This document shows positions 1 through 7,761 of a stretch of 64,000 nt of DNA, piece after piece. A program made the translations under genes and the position numbers. Every line of letters starts with the position of its first letter. Within the stretch, counting starts at the first letter, position 1. The DNA comes from Herbaspirillum sp. alder98 (GTDB taxonomy: Bacteria; Pseudomonadota; Gammaproteobacteria; Burkholderiales; Burkholderiaceae_D): the NCBI RefSeq assembly GCF_020179755.1, contig NZ_JAIUCY010000005.1, positions 402,839 to 466,838 of the forward strand, written 5' to 3'. The notes beneath the pieces were generated by a model, which did no database searches, was not told where the DNA came from, and was given only the letters and a program-made list of their open reading frames with translations.

Positions 1-822
1 ACCGTCGCACTTCCTTCCCTGTTCGTCTCGCACGGCTCCCCCATGATGGCGGTCGAGCCTGGACGCACCGGCCCCTTGCTGACCGAGATCGGCGCCACCT
101 TGCCGCGTCCCAAGGCGGTGGTGATGCTGTCGCCGCACTGGGAGACCATGTCCGCACGCGTGAGCAACCAGCTGCAACCCAAGGTCATTCACGATTTCGG
201 CGGTTTTCCGCCGGCGCTCTACGAACTGGACTACCCGGCGCCCGGCGCGCCGGCCCTGGCCGAGCACGTTGCCCGACTGCTGCGCGATGGTGGCATCGAT
301 ACCAACACCGACGGCAGTTGGGGGCTGGACCATGGCGCCTGGGTGCCGATGCGTTATCTTTATCCACAGGCCGACGTGCCGACCATCCAGTTGTCGCTGC
401 AGTCGCACATGCCACCGGACTATCATTTTCGGGTCGGACAGTTGCTCGCGCCGCTGGCCAGGGAAGGCATTCTGTTAGTCGGTTCCGGCAGCTTCACGCA
501 CAACCTGCGCGAGCTGCGACGCAATGACCCGGCCGCCCCCGAGGCGCCGCACACGGTGGAGTTTCTGCAGTGGTTCCTGGAGCGCATGCGCGCCGGCGAC
601 CTGGAGGCGCTGTTTGGCTATCGCACCACAGCCCCCCACGCGATCCGCACCCACCCTTCCGACGAACACCTGCTGACCCTGTTCTTCGCCATGGGCGCGG
701 CCGACGACTGGACCCAATTCGTGCATCTGGATACGGGTTCGACGTATCATAGCCTCCGCATGGACGCCTTCGCCTTTGGCAGCCATGCCGGGCTGCTTGA
801 ACAACTACCGGCAGCCGCCTGA
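1..822 (+). CDS. Class III extradiol ring-cleavage dioxygenase (LigB/DODA family), 5' end outside window
   Basis: The reading frame is open from the first base, so the start codon lies upstream of the window. The visible part begins with SHGSP at codons 10-14, the N-terminal metal-binding His motif of the DODA/YgiD family, followed by SPHW at codons 44-47 with the second His. LDHGAWVPM and a C-terminal HPSDEHLL also fit. Family members are cytosolic Zn- or Fe-dependent enzymes that open catechol-type rings such as 4,5-DOPA; the natural substrate cannot be read from sequence. About 273 codons are visible, close to the usual 260-280, so only a few residues are missing. A LysR gene follows 59 bases downstream on the same strand and may control it. 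Confidence 0.9.
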   Translation, partial: TVALPSLFVSHGSPMMAVEPGRTGPLLTEIGATLPRPKAVVMLSPHWETMSARVSNQLQPKVIHDFGGFPPALYELDYPAPGAPALAEHVARLLRDGGIDTNTDGSWGLDHGAWVPMRYLYPQADVPTIQLSLQSHMPPDYHFRVGQLLAPLAREGILLVGSGSFTHNLRELRRNDPAAPEAPHTVEFLQWFLERMRAGDLEALFGYRTTAPHAIRTHPSDEHLLTLFFAMGAADDWTQFVHLDTGSTYHSLRMDAFAFGSHAGLLEQLPAAA

Positions 823-881
823 TCGGCGTGCCCGCAACCCCGGACCACGCCGCCGCGCGGCGCCGTCTCGGGGATAATGAT

Positions 882-1781
882 TTGAACAAACTGCGGGAAA
901 TCGAATGCTTCATCGCTGTGGCCGACCTGGGCAGCTTCGTCAAGGCCGCTGATGCGCTGGGCATTTCCAAGGCGGCGGTGTCGCGCACCGTACTCGAACT
1001 GGAAGCACGACTGGGCTCACGCCTGATGCAGCGAACCACCCGCCGCCTGTCGCTGACCGAGGCCGGCATCCTGTACCTGGAACGCTGCAAGCAGATCGTG
1101 GCCGCCCTCGACGCCGCCGACGATCTCCTGAGCGCCGGCGCCTCCAAACCCTCCGGGCTGCTGCGCATCAATGCGCCGCAGACTTTTGGCGTGTTGCACC
1201 TGGCGCCGTTGTGGCCGATCTTTCTCGAGCGCAATCCAGGCGTCAGTCTGGACATCACCCTCTCGGACCGCATCGTCGACATCATCGACGAAGGTTACGA
1301 CCTGGCCATCCGCATTGCCCGCCTGTCCGACTCGACCCTGGTGCACCGCAAGCTCACCAGCACCAGCTTGCATGTATGCGCCTCGCCCGCCTATCTCGAG
1401 CAGCACGGAACCCCACAGCACCCGCACGAACTGGGTCACCATCAGGCGATCTCGTACAGCTACCACGCCAGCAAGGACGACTGGCACTTCACCGGCCCCG
1501 AGGGTGCGGTCAGCGTCAAGGTCAATTCGCGCATGCACGTCAACAACGGCGACAGCTGCGTGGCAGCCGCGCTGGGCGGCATCGGGATAACCCGCCAGCC
1601 CACCTTCATGATCGACCAGTACCTGCGCAGCGGGCAACTGGTATCACTGCTGGACGGCTACACCTCCTCCGAGCTGGGCATCTATGCGGTCTATCCGAGC
1701 CGCGCGCATCTGCCGGCCAAAGTGCGCGCCATGCTCGACTTCCTGAGCGAAGCGTTTGCCCAGGTGCATTGGGACGAATGA
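882..1781 (+). CDS. LysR family transcriptional regulator
   Basis: This encodes a 299-residue LysR-type regulator. The first 60 residues form the winged HTH (FIAVADLGSFVKAADALG, then KAAVSRTVLELEARLG), followed by a linker helix and a periplasmic-binding-like effector domain from about residue 90. The TTG at 882 is chosen because GGGGA lies 7 bases upstream and the protein then starts at LNKLREIECF, as in this subfamily (AaeR/CrgA-like). A GTG at 828 would add 18 unlikely residues. The gene follows the dioxygenase gene in the same direction. Regulation of that enzyme is an inference from position. The effector is unknown. Confidence 0.9.
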   Translation: MNKLREIECFIAVADLGSFVKAADALGISKAAVSRTVLELEARLGSRLMQRTTRRLSLTEAGILYLERCKQIVAALDAADDLLSAGASKPSGLLRINAPQTFGVLHLAPLWPIFLERNPGVSLDITLSDRIVDIIDEGYDLAIRIARLSDSTLVHRKLTSTSLHVCASPAYLEQHGTPQHPHELGHHQAISYSYHASKDDWHFTGPEGAVSVKVNSRMHVNNGDSCVAAALGGIGITRQPTFMIDQYLRSGQLVSLLDGYTSSELGIYAVYPSRAHLPAKVRAMLDFLSEAFAQVHWDE

Positions 1782-2162
1782 CCCATCAAAAGGGCCGCAC
1801 TCATCGTGTGGCCCAGTCGGCTATTCCCCTTGCTCCCGACTCCCCTTGAACTCCTTCTCCTCCCCCCTTGGCTAAACTACGGACCGAGCGCTAGCGTCTC
1901 GGATCCGGCGTGCGCCATGCATGAAAAAGCTCCACCAGAATTTTCATCGAAGCCGGGGTCGCATTGCCTGCATCCCTGCATACACTCTCGCACTCCCGGA
2001 AACCGCAGCTTTCAGCGCCGCGCGCACTCGCTTTCTGGCGCGAACGGCCACCGGCAGCCCGCTTGACATCCTCAGGCCCTTCACTCAAAGTGACCACATT
2101 GCAGACCACATGTCCATATAGTGAACATTGAGTCTGAAGAATAAACCAATGAGGAGAACCCA
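1782..2162. other. Intergenic region with no gene seen
   Basis: This 381-bp gap separates the LysR gene from the catabolic operon. It begins with a pyrimidine-rich stretch around 1818-1870. No open frame has a ribosome site or family-like protein. A TTGACA lies at 2063-2068, but no good -10 follows at the right distance; TATAGT at 2117-2122 lies inside the inverted repeat listed separately. Confidence 0.6.
2111..2127. promoter_or_regulatory. Imperfect inverted repeat, candidate operator
   Basis: TGTCCA-N5-TGAACA lies about 35 bases before the cupin gene start; the half-sites differ at one base. It overlaps a possible -10 (TATAGT, 2117-2122). Its position fits an operator for the operon, perhaps for the IclR-type regulator encoded at 6016. 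Neither the binding protein nor the promoter is proven. Confidence 0.35.
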
Positions 2163-2690
2163 ATGAGCGAAGTCACGCCGGCTGCAGCCAAGCTGATGCC
2201 TTATCAATTCCCTAATCCGAAGGAAGCGCCGCTGGAAATCGTGGTCAACCCGGCCATCCCCGAGGACGAGCGCATCTGGGTTCCGCAGGCCGAGAACGTC
2301 TGGTTCCGCCCGCTCTGCCTCAACGTCTCGCAAGGCTATTGGACCAACCTGCTGCGTGTGCGCAAGTCGGGCGTGCTGTCGCGTCATCGCCATCCGGCGC
2401 CGGTGCACGGCATGGTACTGAAGGGCCGCTGGCATTATCTCGAACACAACTGGATCGCCGAACAGGGCAGCTACGTCTTCGAGCCGCCAGGCGAAACCCA
2501 CACCCTCTTCGTGCCCGAGGACGTGGAAGAAATGATCACCTACTTCCACATCACCGGCGTCATGTTCTACTGCGACCCCTGGGGCAAGTTCGAAGGTTAC
2601 GAAGACGTCTATACCAAGCTCGACATGTGCCGCAAGCACTACGAAGCGGTCGGCCTGGGCGGCGACTACGTCAACCAGTTCGTGCGCTGA
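2163..2690 (+). CDS. Cupin protein of the 2,4'-dihydroxyacetophenone dioxygenase family
   Basis: This is a 175-residue cupin related to 2,4'-dihydroxyacetophenone dioxygenase, an Fe enzyme that cleaves the C-C bond next to a carbonyl. The metal-site motif is visible around residues 72-82 (LSRHRHPAPVHGM), with EPPGETHTLF around residue 115 supplying further cupin ligands. AGGAGA lies 8 bases before the ATG. It is the first gene of a likely operon with two SDRs and an MFS transporter, so it probably acts in catabolism of an aromatic ketone or related acid. Substrate assignment from the family name alone is weak, because this family includes many uncharacterised cupins. Confidence 0.8.
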   Translation: MSEVTPAAAKLMPYQFPNPKEAPLEIVVNPAIPEDERIWVPQAENVWFRPLCLNVSQGYWTNLLRVRKSGVLSRHRHPAPVHGMVLKGRWHYLEHNWIAEQGSYVFEPPGETHTLFVPEDVEEMITYFHITGVMFYCDPWGKFEGYEDVYTKLDMCRKHYEAVGLGGDYVNQFVR

Positions 2691-2706
2691 TGGCAGGAGC
2701 GGCTCC

Positions 2707-3441
2707 ATGACCTATCACAACGCCGACTACGATTTCACCGACTGCGTGGCGGTCGTCACCGGTGGCAATGGAGGCATCGGCGCGGCTATCGGCGAACGCC
2801 TGGCGCGCGCCGGCGCGCAGGTGGTGTGCTGGGACCTGAAGGCCAATCCGGCGTCGCCGTTCCAGCAGGATGAAGTCGACATCACCGACGCGGCCTCCAC
2901 CGATGCCGCCGCACAGCGTCTGCTGGCCGACACCGGGCGCATCGACTTCCTGGTCAACAACGCCGGCTATGCCGGTTCGACCGTGCCGCTGGACGAATAC
3001 GACGTGGCCGAATGGCACCGCATCGTCAACGTCAACCTGCTGGGCGTATTTCACGCCTGTCGCAGTGTAGTGCCAGCCATGCGCGCAGCCGGGCGCGGAC
3101 GCATCGTCAACATCGCGTCGCTGGCCGGCAAGGAAGGCACACCCAACGCATCGGCCTACAGTGCCTCCAAGGCGGGCGTGCTGGCGCTGACCAAGTCGCT
3201 CGGCAAGGAACTGGCCAAGGCCGGGGTGCTGGTCAATGCGCTGGCGCCGGCGGCAGTCGATACCGCACTACTGCAGCAAATGAATCCGGCCCATGTACAG
3301 ACCATGATCGACAAGAGCCCGATGGCGCGCCTGGGCACGGTCGATGAAGTGGCCGAGATGGTGGCCTGGCTGTGTTCAGGCTCCTGCACCTTCAACACCG
3401 GTGCCGTGTTCGACCTGTCGGGCGGTCGCGCGACTTATTGA
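2707..3441 (+). CDS. Short-chain dehydrogenase/reductase (SDR)
   Basis: This is a 244-residue classical SDR. It has TGGNGGIGAA near residue 18 for NAD(P) binding, NNAG near residue 88, the catalytic Ser in NIASLAG, and YSASK near residue 153. It is the usual family length, cytosolic and probably tetrameric. The start ATG is 16 bases after the cupin stop codon and has a GGAG just upstream, so the two genes are likely co-transcribed. It probably oxidises or reduces a hydroxyl/keto intermediate of the pathway served by the cupin and the downstream transporter. The exact substrate is not visible. Confidence 0.9.
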   Translation: MTYHNADYDFTDCVAVVTGGNGGIGAAIGERLARAGAQVVCWDLKANPASPFQQDEVDITDAASTDAAAQRLLADTGRIDFLVNNAGYAGSTVPLDEYDVAEWHRIVNVNLLGVFHACRSVVPAMRAAGRGRIVNIASLAGKEGTPNASAYSASKAGVLALTKSLGKELAKAGVLVNALAPAAVDTALLQQMNPAHVQTMIDKSPMARLGTVDEVAEMVAWLCSGSCTFNTGAVFDLSGGRATY

Positions 3442-3683
3442 TGTCAAGAATGATCCGGGCGAGGGCAGCAACCGGATGCGCCACCACCGAGGGCGCGTCC
3501 GGTACCGGACCGGCTGGTGACAGCCGACCCCACAGCGCCGGCGGCATCCACAACGCCGGCGACGAAAAGCGTTGCCCATATAACTAGAAACTAAAACTTT
3601 GCTTCCGGCATCAAGCGCCGCAAAAAGGCGATGGCACGGAGGCAGCCAAATGGCATTTACTCATACACTTGGAGACACACTTC

Positions 3684-4970
3684 ATGGAAGTCCAGAAAGA
3701 AAAGAGCCCGCGGCTCAAACGCATCCAGGTGGTCGGGCTAACGTTTTTGATGCTGGCCGGCATCGTCAACTACCTCGACCGCAGCACGCTATCCATCGCC
3801 AACCACTCCGTGAGCCAGGAGCTGAACCTGTCGGCGTCACAGATGGGCTTGCTGCTGTCGGCCTTCTCGCTGGCCTACGCATTTTCGCAATTGCCCATCG
3901 GCGCCATGCTCGACAAGTTCGGTGCGCGCGTGATGCTGGGCGCGGGCATGATGGTCTGGTCGGTGGCCCAGCTGGCAGGTGGTTTCGTGACCACGTTGCA
4001 GCAGTTCCTGGTGGCCCGCGTGTTCCTGGGCCTGGGCGAGGCGCCGCAGTTTCCGGCTGGCGCCAAGGTGGTCTCGGAATGGTTTGCCGTGCGTGAGCGC
4101 GGCGGGCCGACCGGTATCTTCGTGGCCTCCTCGACCATCGGCCCGGCGCTCGCGCCCCCGATCCTGACCATCCTGATGCTGTCGTTCGGCTGGCGCATGA
4201 TGTTCGTCATCATGGGGATTGCCGGCATCGCCGTGTCGGTCGGCTGGTACCTGTTCTATCGCAACCGTAATGAAGTCGAACTCACCCCGTCCGAGATCCT
4301 GTATCTGGCCGAAGGGGACGAGAACGACCCCAATGCCAACGCCAAGCTGACCTGGAACGAGTGGAAGGGCCTGTTCAAGTACCGCACTACCTGGGGCATG
4401 CTGTTCGGCTTCATGGGCGTGATCTACATGGTCTGGCTGTACCTGACCTGGCTGCCCGCCTACCTCGAGCACGAACGTCACCTGTCGATTGCGCGCACCG
4501 GCTGGGTGGTGGTGATCCCGTACATCTTCGGCACCCTCGGCATGCTGTCCTCGGGCTACATCGCCGATGGCCTCATGAAGCGCGGCATGGCCCCGATCCG
4601 CAGCCGCAAGTGGCCCATCTGCGCAGGCCTGATCGGCGCCGGTGCGTTCACCATCCCGGCTGCCTACACGCCCAGCACCACCATGGCGATCGTCTACATC
4701 TCGCTGGCCATGGCGTTCGTCAACATGGCCTCGGGCGGCGCCTGGGCGCTGGTGTCGGTGGCTATTCCGCGGCGCCTGGTGGCGTCGCTGGGCAGCATGC
4801 AGAACTTCGGCGGCTACCTCGGCGGCTCGCTGGCGCCGCTGGTGACCGGCATCGTGGTCGACCAGACCCATTCGTTCATCAATGCGCTGTTGATCAGCGC
4901 CGTGGTGGCCTTCGCCGCAGCGCTGGTGTACATGTTCGTGGTGGACAAACCGATCGACTCGCACGCTTGA
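3684..4970 (+). CDS. MFS transporter, anion:cation symporter (ACS) type
   Basis: This encodes a 428-residue major facilitator with about 12 membrane segments. It resembles the ACS family, which takes up hexuronates, galactonate, phthalate and other organic acids: the NYLDRSTLSIANH motif in TM1 and GEAPQFPAGAKVVSEWF after TM4 are typical. The ATG at 3684 is preferred because GGAG lies 9 bases upstream; an in-frame TTG at 3669 overlaps that ribosome site. It sits between two SDR genes and probably imports the organic-acid substrate of this operon. A 242-bp gap before it may hold a second promoter. Confidence 0.9.
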   Translation: MEVQKEKSPRLKRIQVVGLTFLMLAGIVNYLDRSTLSIANHSVSQELNLSASQMGLLLSAFSLAYAFSQLPIGAMLDKFGARVMLGAGMMVWSVAQLAGGFVTTLQQFLVARVFLGLGEAPQFPAGAKVVSEWFAVRERGGPTGIFVASSTIGPALAPPILTILMLSFGWRMMFVIMGIAGIAVSVGWYLFYRNRNEVELTPSEILYLAEGDENDPNANAKLTWNEWKGLFKYRTTWGMLFGFMGVIYMVWLYLTWLPAYLEHERHLSIARTGWVVVIPYIFGTLGMLSSGYIADGLMKRGMAPIRSRKWPICAGLIGAGAFTIPAAYTPSTTMAIVYISLAMAFVNMASGGAWALVSVAIPRRLVASLGSMQNFGGYLGGSLAPLVTGIVVDQTHSFINALLISAVVAFAAALVYMFVVDKPIDSHA

Positions 4971-4990
4971 TCCCTGCGGGAGCCTGACCC

Positions 4991-5032
4991 GATGGCGCCG
5001 GCACGCAAGCCGGCTCGATAGCCGGCGCCATC
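4991..5032 (+). repeat. Perfect 12-bp inverted repeat between MFS and SDR genes
   Basis: GATGGCGCCGGC at 4991-5002 pairs perfectly with GCCGGCGCCATC at 5021-5032 around an 18-base loop that itself contains AAGCCGGCT. No T-tract follows, so it is more likely an mRNA processing or stability hairpin within the operon than a strong terminator. Confidence 0.6.
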
Positions 5033-5081
5033 CAGCCAGTCCCCCGACTGCAATCGAGACTCAATCGAAAAAGGAAAAGAC

Positions 5082-5810
5082 ATGAGCTTTACTCCCGATA
5101 TCTTCAAGGGCAAGACCGCGCTGGTCACCGGCGGCACGCAGGGCATCGGCGGCGGCATCGCACGCCAGCTGGCCGCATTGGGCGCGCGCGTCATTGCCGC
5201 CGGCCTGCCGCCGTTTGCCACCGAGGAATTCGCCGGCACCGGCATCTCGCTCATCGAGATGAACGTCGCCTCCGAGGACAGCGTACGCCGTGCCCTGGCC
5301 GGCATCGACCGGCTCGATATCGTGGTCAACTGCGCCGGCATCATCAAGCGCGGCGCCGAGCTGGAGACGGAAGTCTTCGAGCAGGTGATCGCGGTCAACC
5401 TCACCGGCACCATGCGCGTCTGCGCCGCTGCCCGCGAACTGCTCAAGAAGAGCGGCGGCGGCAGCATCGTCAACACCGCATCGATGCTGAGCTTCTTCGG
5501 CGGCGGCCTGGTACCGGGCTACAGCGCCAGCAAGGGCGGCGTGGCGCAACTGACCAAGTCGCTGGCGATTGCCTATGCGGCCGACGGCATTCGCGTCAAT
5601 GCGGTCGCCCCCGGCTGGATCGCCACGCCACTGACGCAGGCGCTGCAGGACGACCCGGCGCGCGCCGGCCCGATCCTGCAACGCACCCCATTGAACCGCT
5701 GGGGCACACCGGAAGACATCGGCAACGTGGTGGCCTTCCTGTGTACGCCAGCTGCATCCTTCATGACCGGCGCCATCGTGCCGGTAGACGGTGGCTACCT
5801 GATCGCCTGA
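5082..5810 (+). CDS. Short-chain dehydrogenase/reductase (SDR)
   Basis: This is a 242-residue classical SDR with TGGTQGIGGG near residue 16, NCAG near residue 84, the catalytic Ser in NTASML, and YSASKGG near residue 147. The C-terminal PVDGGYLIA is typical of the family. It is preceded by AAAAAGGAAAAG. It follows the MFS gene by 111 bases that contain a strong hairpin, so it is probably in the same operon with tuned expression. It resembles KduD-like sugar-acid dehydrogenases in length and motifs, but sequence alone does not settle the substrate. It shares the operon with another SDR, suggesting two separate redox steps. Confidence 0.9.
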   Translation: MSFTPDIFKGKTALVTGGTQGIGGGIARQLAALGARVIAAGLPPFATEEFAGTGISLIEMNVASEDSVRRALAGIDRLDIVVNCAGIIKRGAELETEVFEQVIAVNLTGTMRVCAAARELLKKSGGGSIVNTASMLSFFGGGLVPGYSASKGGVAQLTKSLAIAYAADGIRVNAVAPGWIATPLTQALQDDPARAGPILQRTPLNRWGTPEDIGNVVAFLCTPAASFMTGAIVPVDGGYLIA

Positions 5811-5941
5811 CCGGCGCCAGGAGAAAAATTATCCACACCCTCGCCGCGCGAACAGGCTGTGGATAAATCGAAGATTGCATGCCATTGCCTGCGTCGGCCT
5901 CCAAGCTGGCGCGGGCTTTTTTGAGTGCGCCGTTTTTGCGC

Positions 5942-5979
5942 CGGTTATTTTTCGTCCGGTATTTTTCGTCCGTTATAAT
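5942..5979 (+). promoter_or_regulatory. Promoter of the IclR gene with tandem direct repeats
   Basis: Two near-identical copies of CGGTTATTTTTCGTCC (5942-5957) and CGGTATTTTTCGTCC (5957-5971) lie head to tail just before a perfect TATAAT at 5974-5979. A TTCGTC 17 bases upstream of TATAAT may act as a weak -35. Start of the coding region is 36 bases on. The repeats could be autoregulatory half-sites. Confidence 0.5.
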
Positions 5980-6015
5980 CGCCGCGCCACGGCACCCATC
6001 CTTCACCCAACGCCC

Positions 6016-6813
6016 ATGCCCGCCAACGACCACGCCACGGAAGACCAGACCAAGATCGCCGGCACAGCCGCCTTTTCCAAGTTCGTGGCCGTGCTGCAAT
6101 TGATCGCCGACCAGAACGACCCGCTGACAATTGCGCAGCTGGCGGCGCTGTCAGGCTACCCGCGGCCGACCGTCTATCGCATCCTGGCGGCGTTGATGGC
6201 CGAGGGCATGGTGGTCGAAAACCCGCGCACGCGCCAATTCGAAGTCGGCCCGCGCCTGATCAACCTGGCCAGCCGCGCCTGGGACCGCAGCGACATCCGC
6301 ATGACCGCCATCGATCATCTGCGCGCGCTGCGCGATGCCACCCGCGAAACGGTGCACCTTGCGGTGCCCTCCGACGCCGGTATGGTCTATATCGAAAAGC
6401 TCGAAAGCCCGCAGGCGGTGCGCATGAGTTCGCGCATCGGCACCCGCGTGACGCTCTACTCCAGCTCGGTCGGCAAGTCCTACCTGGCTGGACTGGAGCA
6501 CGAGCGCCGCGAACACCTGATGTCGGCGATTCGCATGGAGCGCTTCACCGAACACACCATCACCGACCTCGCCACCTTGCGTGCCGAGATCGAACAGACC
6601 CGCGCGCAAGGCTACGCCGAGGATCGCGAAGAGAACGAACCGCAGATCTTCTGCTACGGCGCCGCCATCGCTGGTGCCGATGGCGTACCGGTGGCTTGCA
6701 TCAGCATCAGCATTCCGCTGTTTCGCCGCCATGAAGATTGCCGCGCTTCCTACATCGACCCGCTGCTTGAAACCTGCGCGGCGATCTCGCGCAAGCTGGC
6801 CGGCCCAGGTTGA
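6016..6813 (+). CDS. IclR family transcriptional regulator
   Basis: This is a 265-residue IclR-type regulator. The winged HTH spans about residues 15-75 (LTIAQLAALSGYPRPTVYRILAAL), and the IclR effector domain runs from about residue 85 to the end (MVYIEKLESPQAVRMSSRIGTR, then GKSYLAGL and the EENEPQIFCYGAAI segment). The ATG at 6016 is chosen because the HTH then sits at the normal distance from the N-terminus and a clear TATAAT lies upstream; a longer frame from 5875 would include the promoter. It follows the cupin-SDR-MFS-SDR genes and is the likely regulator of that catabolic unit. The effector is presumably a pathway acid, by family analogy. Confidence 0.9.
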   Translation: MPANDHATEDQTKIAGTAAFSKFVAVLQLIADQNDPLTIAQLAALSGYPRPTVYRILAALMAEGMVVENPRTRQFEVGPRLINLASRAWDRSDIRMTAIDHLRALRDATRETVHLAVPSDAGMVYIEKLESPQAVRMSSRIGTRVTLYSSSVGKSYLAGLEHERREHLMSAIRMERFTEHTITDLATLRAEIEQTRAQGYAEDREENEPQIFCYGAAIAGADGVPVACISISIPLFRRHEDCRASYIDPLLETCAAISRKLAGPG

Positions 6814-6932
6814 ATGGCGTTAGTCGAGCATCAATGAAGTGTTACCGAATGCTTCGCCGGCTCCTCTGCGGTCGTACTCCTGATTAAATCATCGCCTCCC
6901 CGGCCACCTGGCCGCATTCACCTGAGGCGATG

Positions 6933-7541
6933 ATGCACAAGTTCCTGTTTTCCAACTCGCTGCGCCGTGCGCTGCAAGCCGGTGCTGCCAGCGTGGCGTT
7001 GATCGTCAGTATTTCGGCAGCGGCCACGCCGCTGGTTGACCTGATCGCGTCCGACATCCTGCCGATGACCGAGCAGCTCAAGAAAGACCTGCAGCTCACG
7101 CCCAACCAGCAAATCCTGTGGCAGCAGACCGAACAGAAGACCCGCGCCGTGCTGAACCAGCGACAGCAACGCCGCACCCACCTGCAGGAAGACACCGACA
7201 AGGTATTGCGCACGCCCCAGGCCGAACTGCGCGATCTTGCCCGCGGCTATGACGACGATGGCGCCGCCGCCGAACAGGAAGGACGTCAGCTGAGAGAAAT
7301 ATGGTTTTCGATGGCCGATGCCCTGGATGACCGCCAGCGCAAGCAAGTGCAGGACTACATCCTCGACCGTATGCAAAGGGTGGCCGACGGCCCCGGCAAA
7401 AGTGATGGCAGCCATGGCAGCGGGCGTGGTGCGCGTCCATCCGGCGGCATGGGCGGCGGCGCAATGGGTGGGATGAGTGGCATGGGTGGCTCAAGTGGAC
7501 GCAGCAGCAGTGGCAGCTTTGGCAGCGACAGCGGCTTCTGA
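6933..7541 (+). CDS. Periplasmic LTxxQ (Spy/CpxP-like) protein
   Basis: This is a 202-residue exported protein of unknown role. A signal peptide covers about residues 1-30 (hydrophobic ASVALIVSISAAA). The mature part is helical, with LQLTPNQQILW resembling the LTxxQ motif of Spy/CpxP-type chaperones near residue 55. The last 45 residues are almost all Gly, Ser and Met, a low-complexity tail not found in Spy. Tandem ATGs lie at 6930 and 6933; the second leaves better spacing from GAGG. It stands alone between the IclR gene and the nitrogen-regulated transporter. A stress role in the periplasm is an inference from the motif only. Confidence 0.75.
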   Translation: MHKFLFSNSLRRALQAGAASVALIVSISAAATPLVDLIASDILPMTEQLKKDLQLTPNQQILWQQTEQKTRAVLNQRQQRRTHLQEDTDKVLRTPQAELRDLARGYDDDGAAAEQEGRQLREIWFSMADALDDRQRKQVQDYILDRMQRVADGPGKSDGSHGSGRGARPSGGMGGGAMGGMSGMGGSSGRSSSGSFGSDSGF

Positions 7542-7603
7542 TTTTCTGATTGCGAAGGCGACGCACCAAAAACTTGCGACCGGTTACATTCTCCTTCAAA
7601 TCT

Positions 7604-7620
7604 TGCACAATTGACGTGCA
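7604..7620. promoter_or_regulatory. NtrC-type binding site
   Basis: The 17-bp sequence TGCAC-N7-GTGCA is a perfect 5+5 inverted repeat and matches most of the NtrC consensus (TGCACC-N5-GGTGCA). It lies about 117 bases before the start point predicted from the sigma-54 promoter, a usual enhancer distance. A weaker relative (CGCACC-N5-CTTGCG) lies at 7562-7578, 42 bp upstream, about four helical turns away. Confidence 0.65.
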
Positions 7621-7694
7621 ATAACGCGATTCCACAAAGAAATATAAGAATTAAATTTATTTACAATCAACGACTTACACCAAAAGCACCAAAA

Positions 7695-7710
7695 TGGAAC
7701 GGTTATTGCT
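7695..7710 (+). promoter_or_regulatory. Sigma-54 promoter (-24/-12)
   Basis: TGGAACG-N4-TTGCT matches the RpoN consensus TGGCACG-N4-TTGCW at all but one base. The invariant GG (7696-7697) and GC (7708-7709) are separated by exactly 10 bases. The predicted start point is near 7721, leaving a leader of about 40 bases before the transporter gene. Confidence 0.8.
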
Positions 7711-7761
7711 TTAAAGGCGATCTCTAAACGATTCCTTGCACACTTTTTGGGAGATTTTGCG

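Noticed and set aside
3837..4964. Minus-strand open frame of 375 codons
   Set aside because: Antisense to the MFS gene and rich in His, Gln and Arg; no ribosome site or family resemblance.
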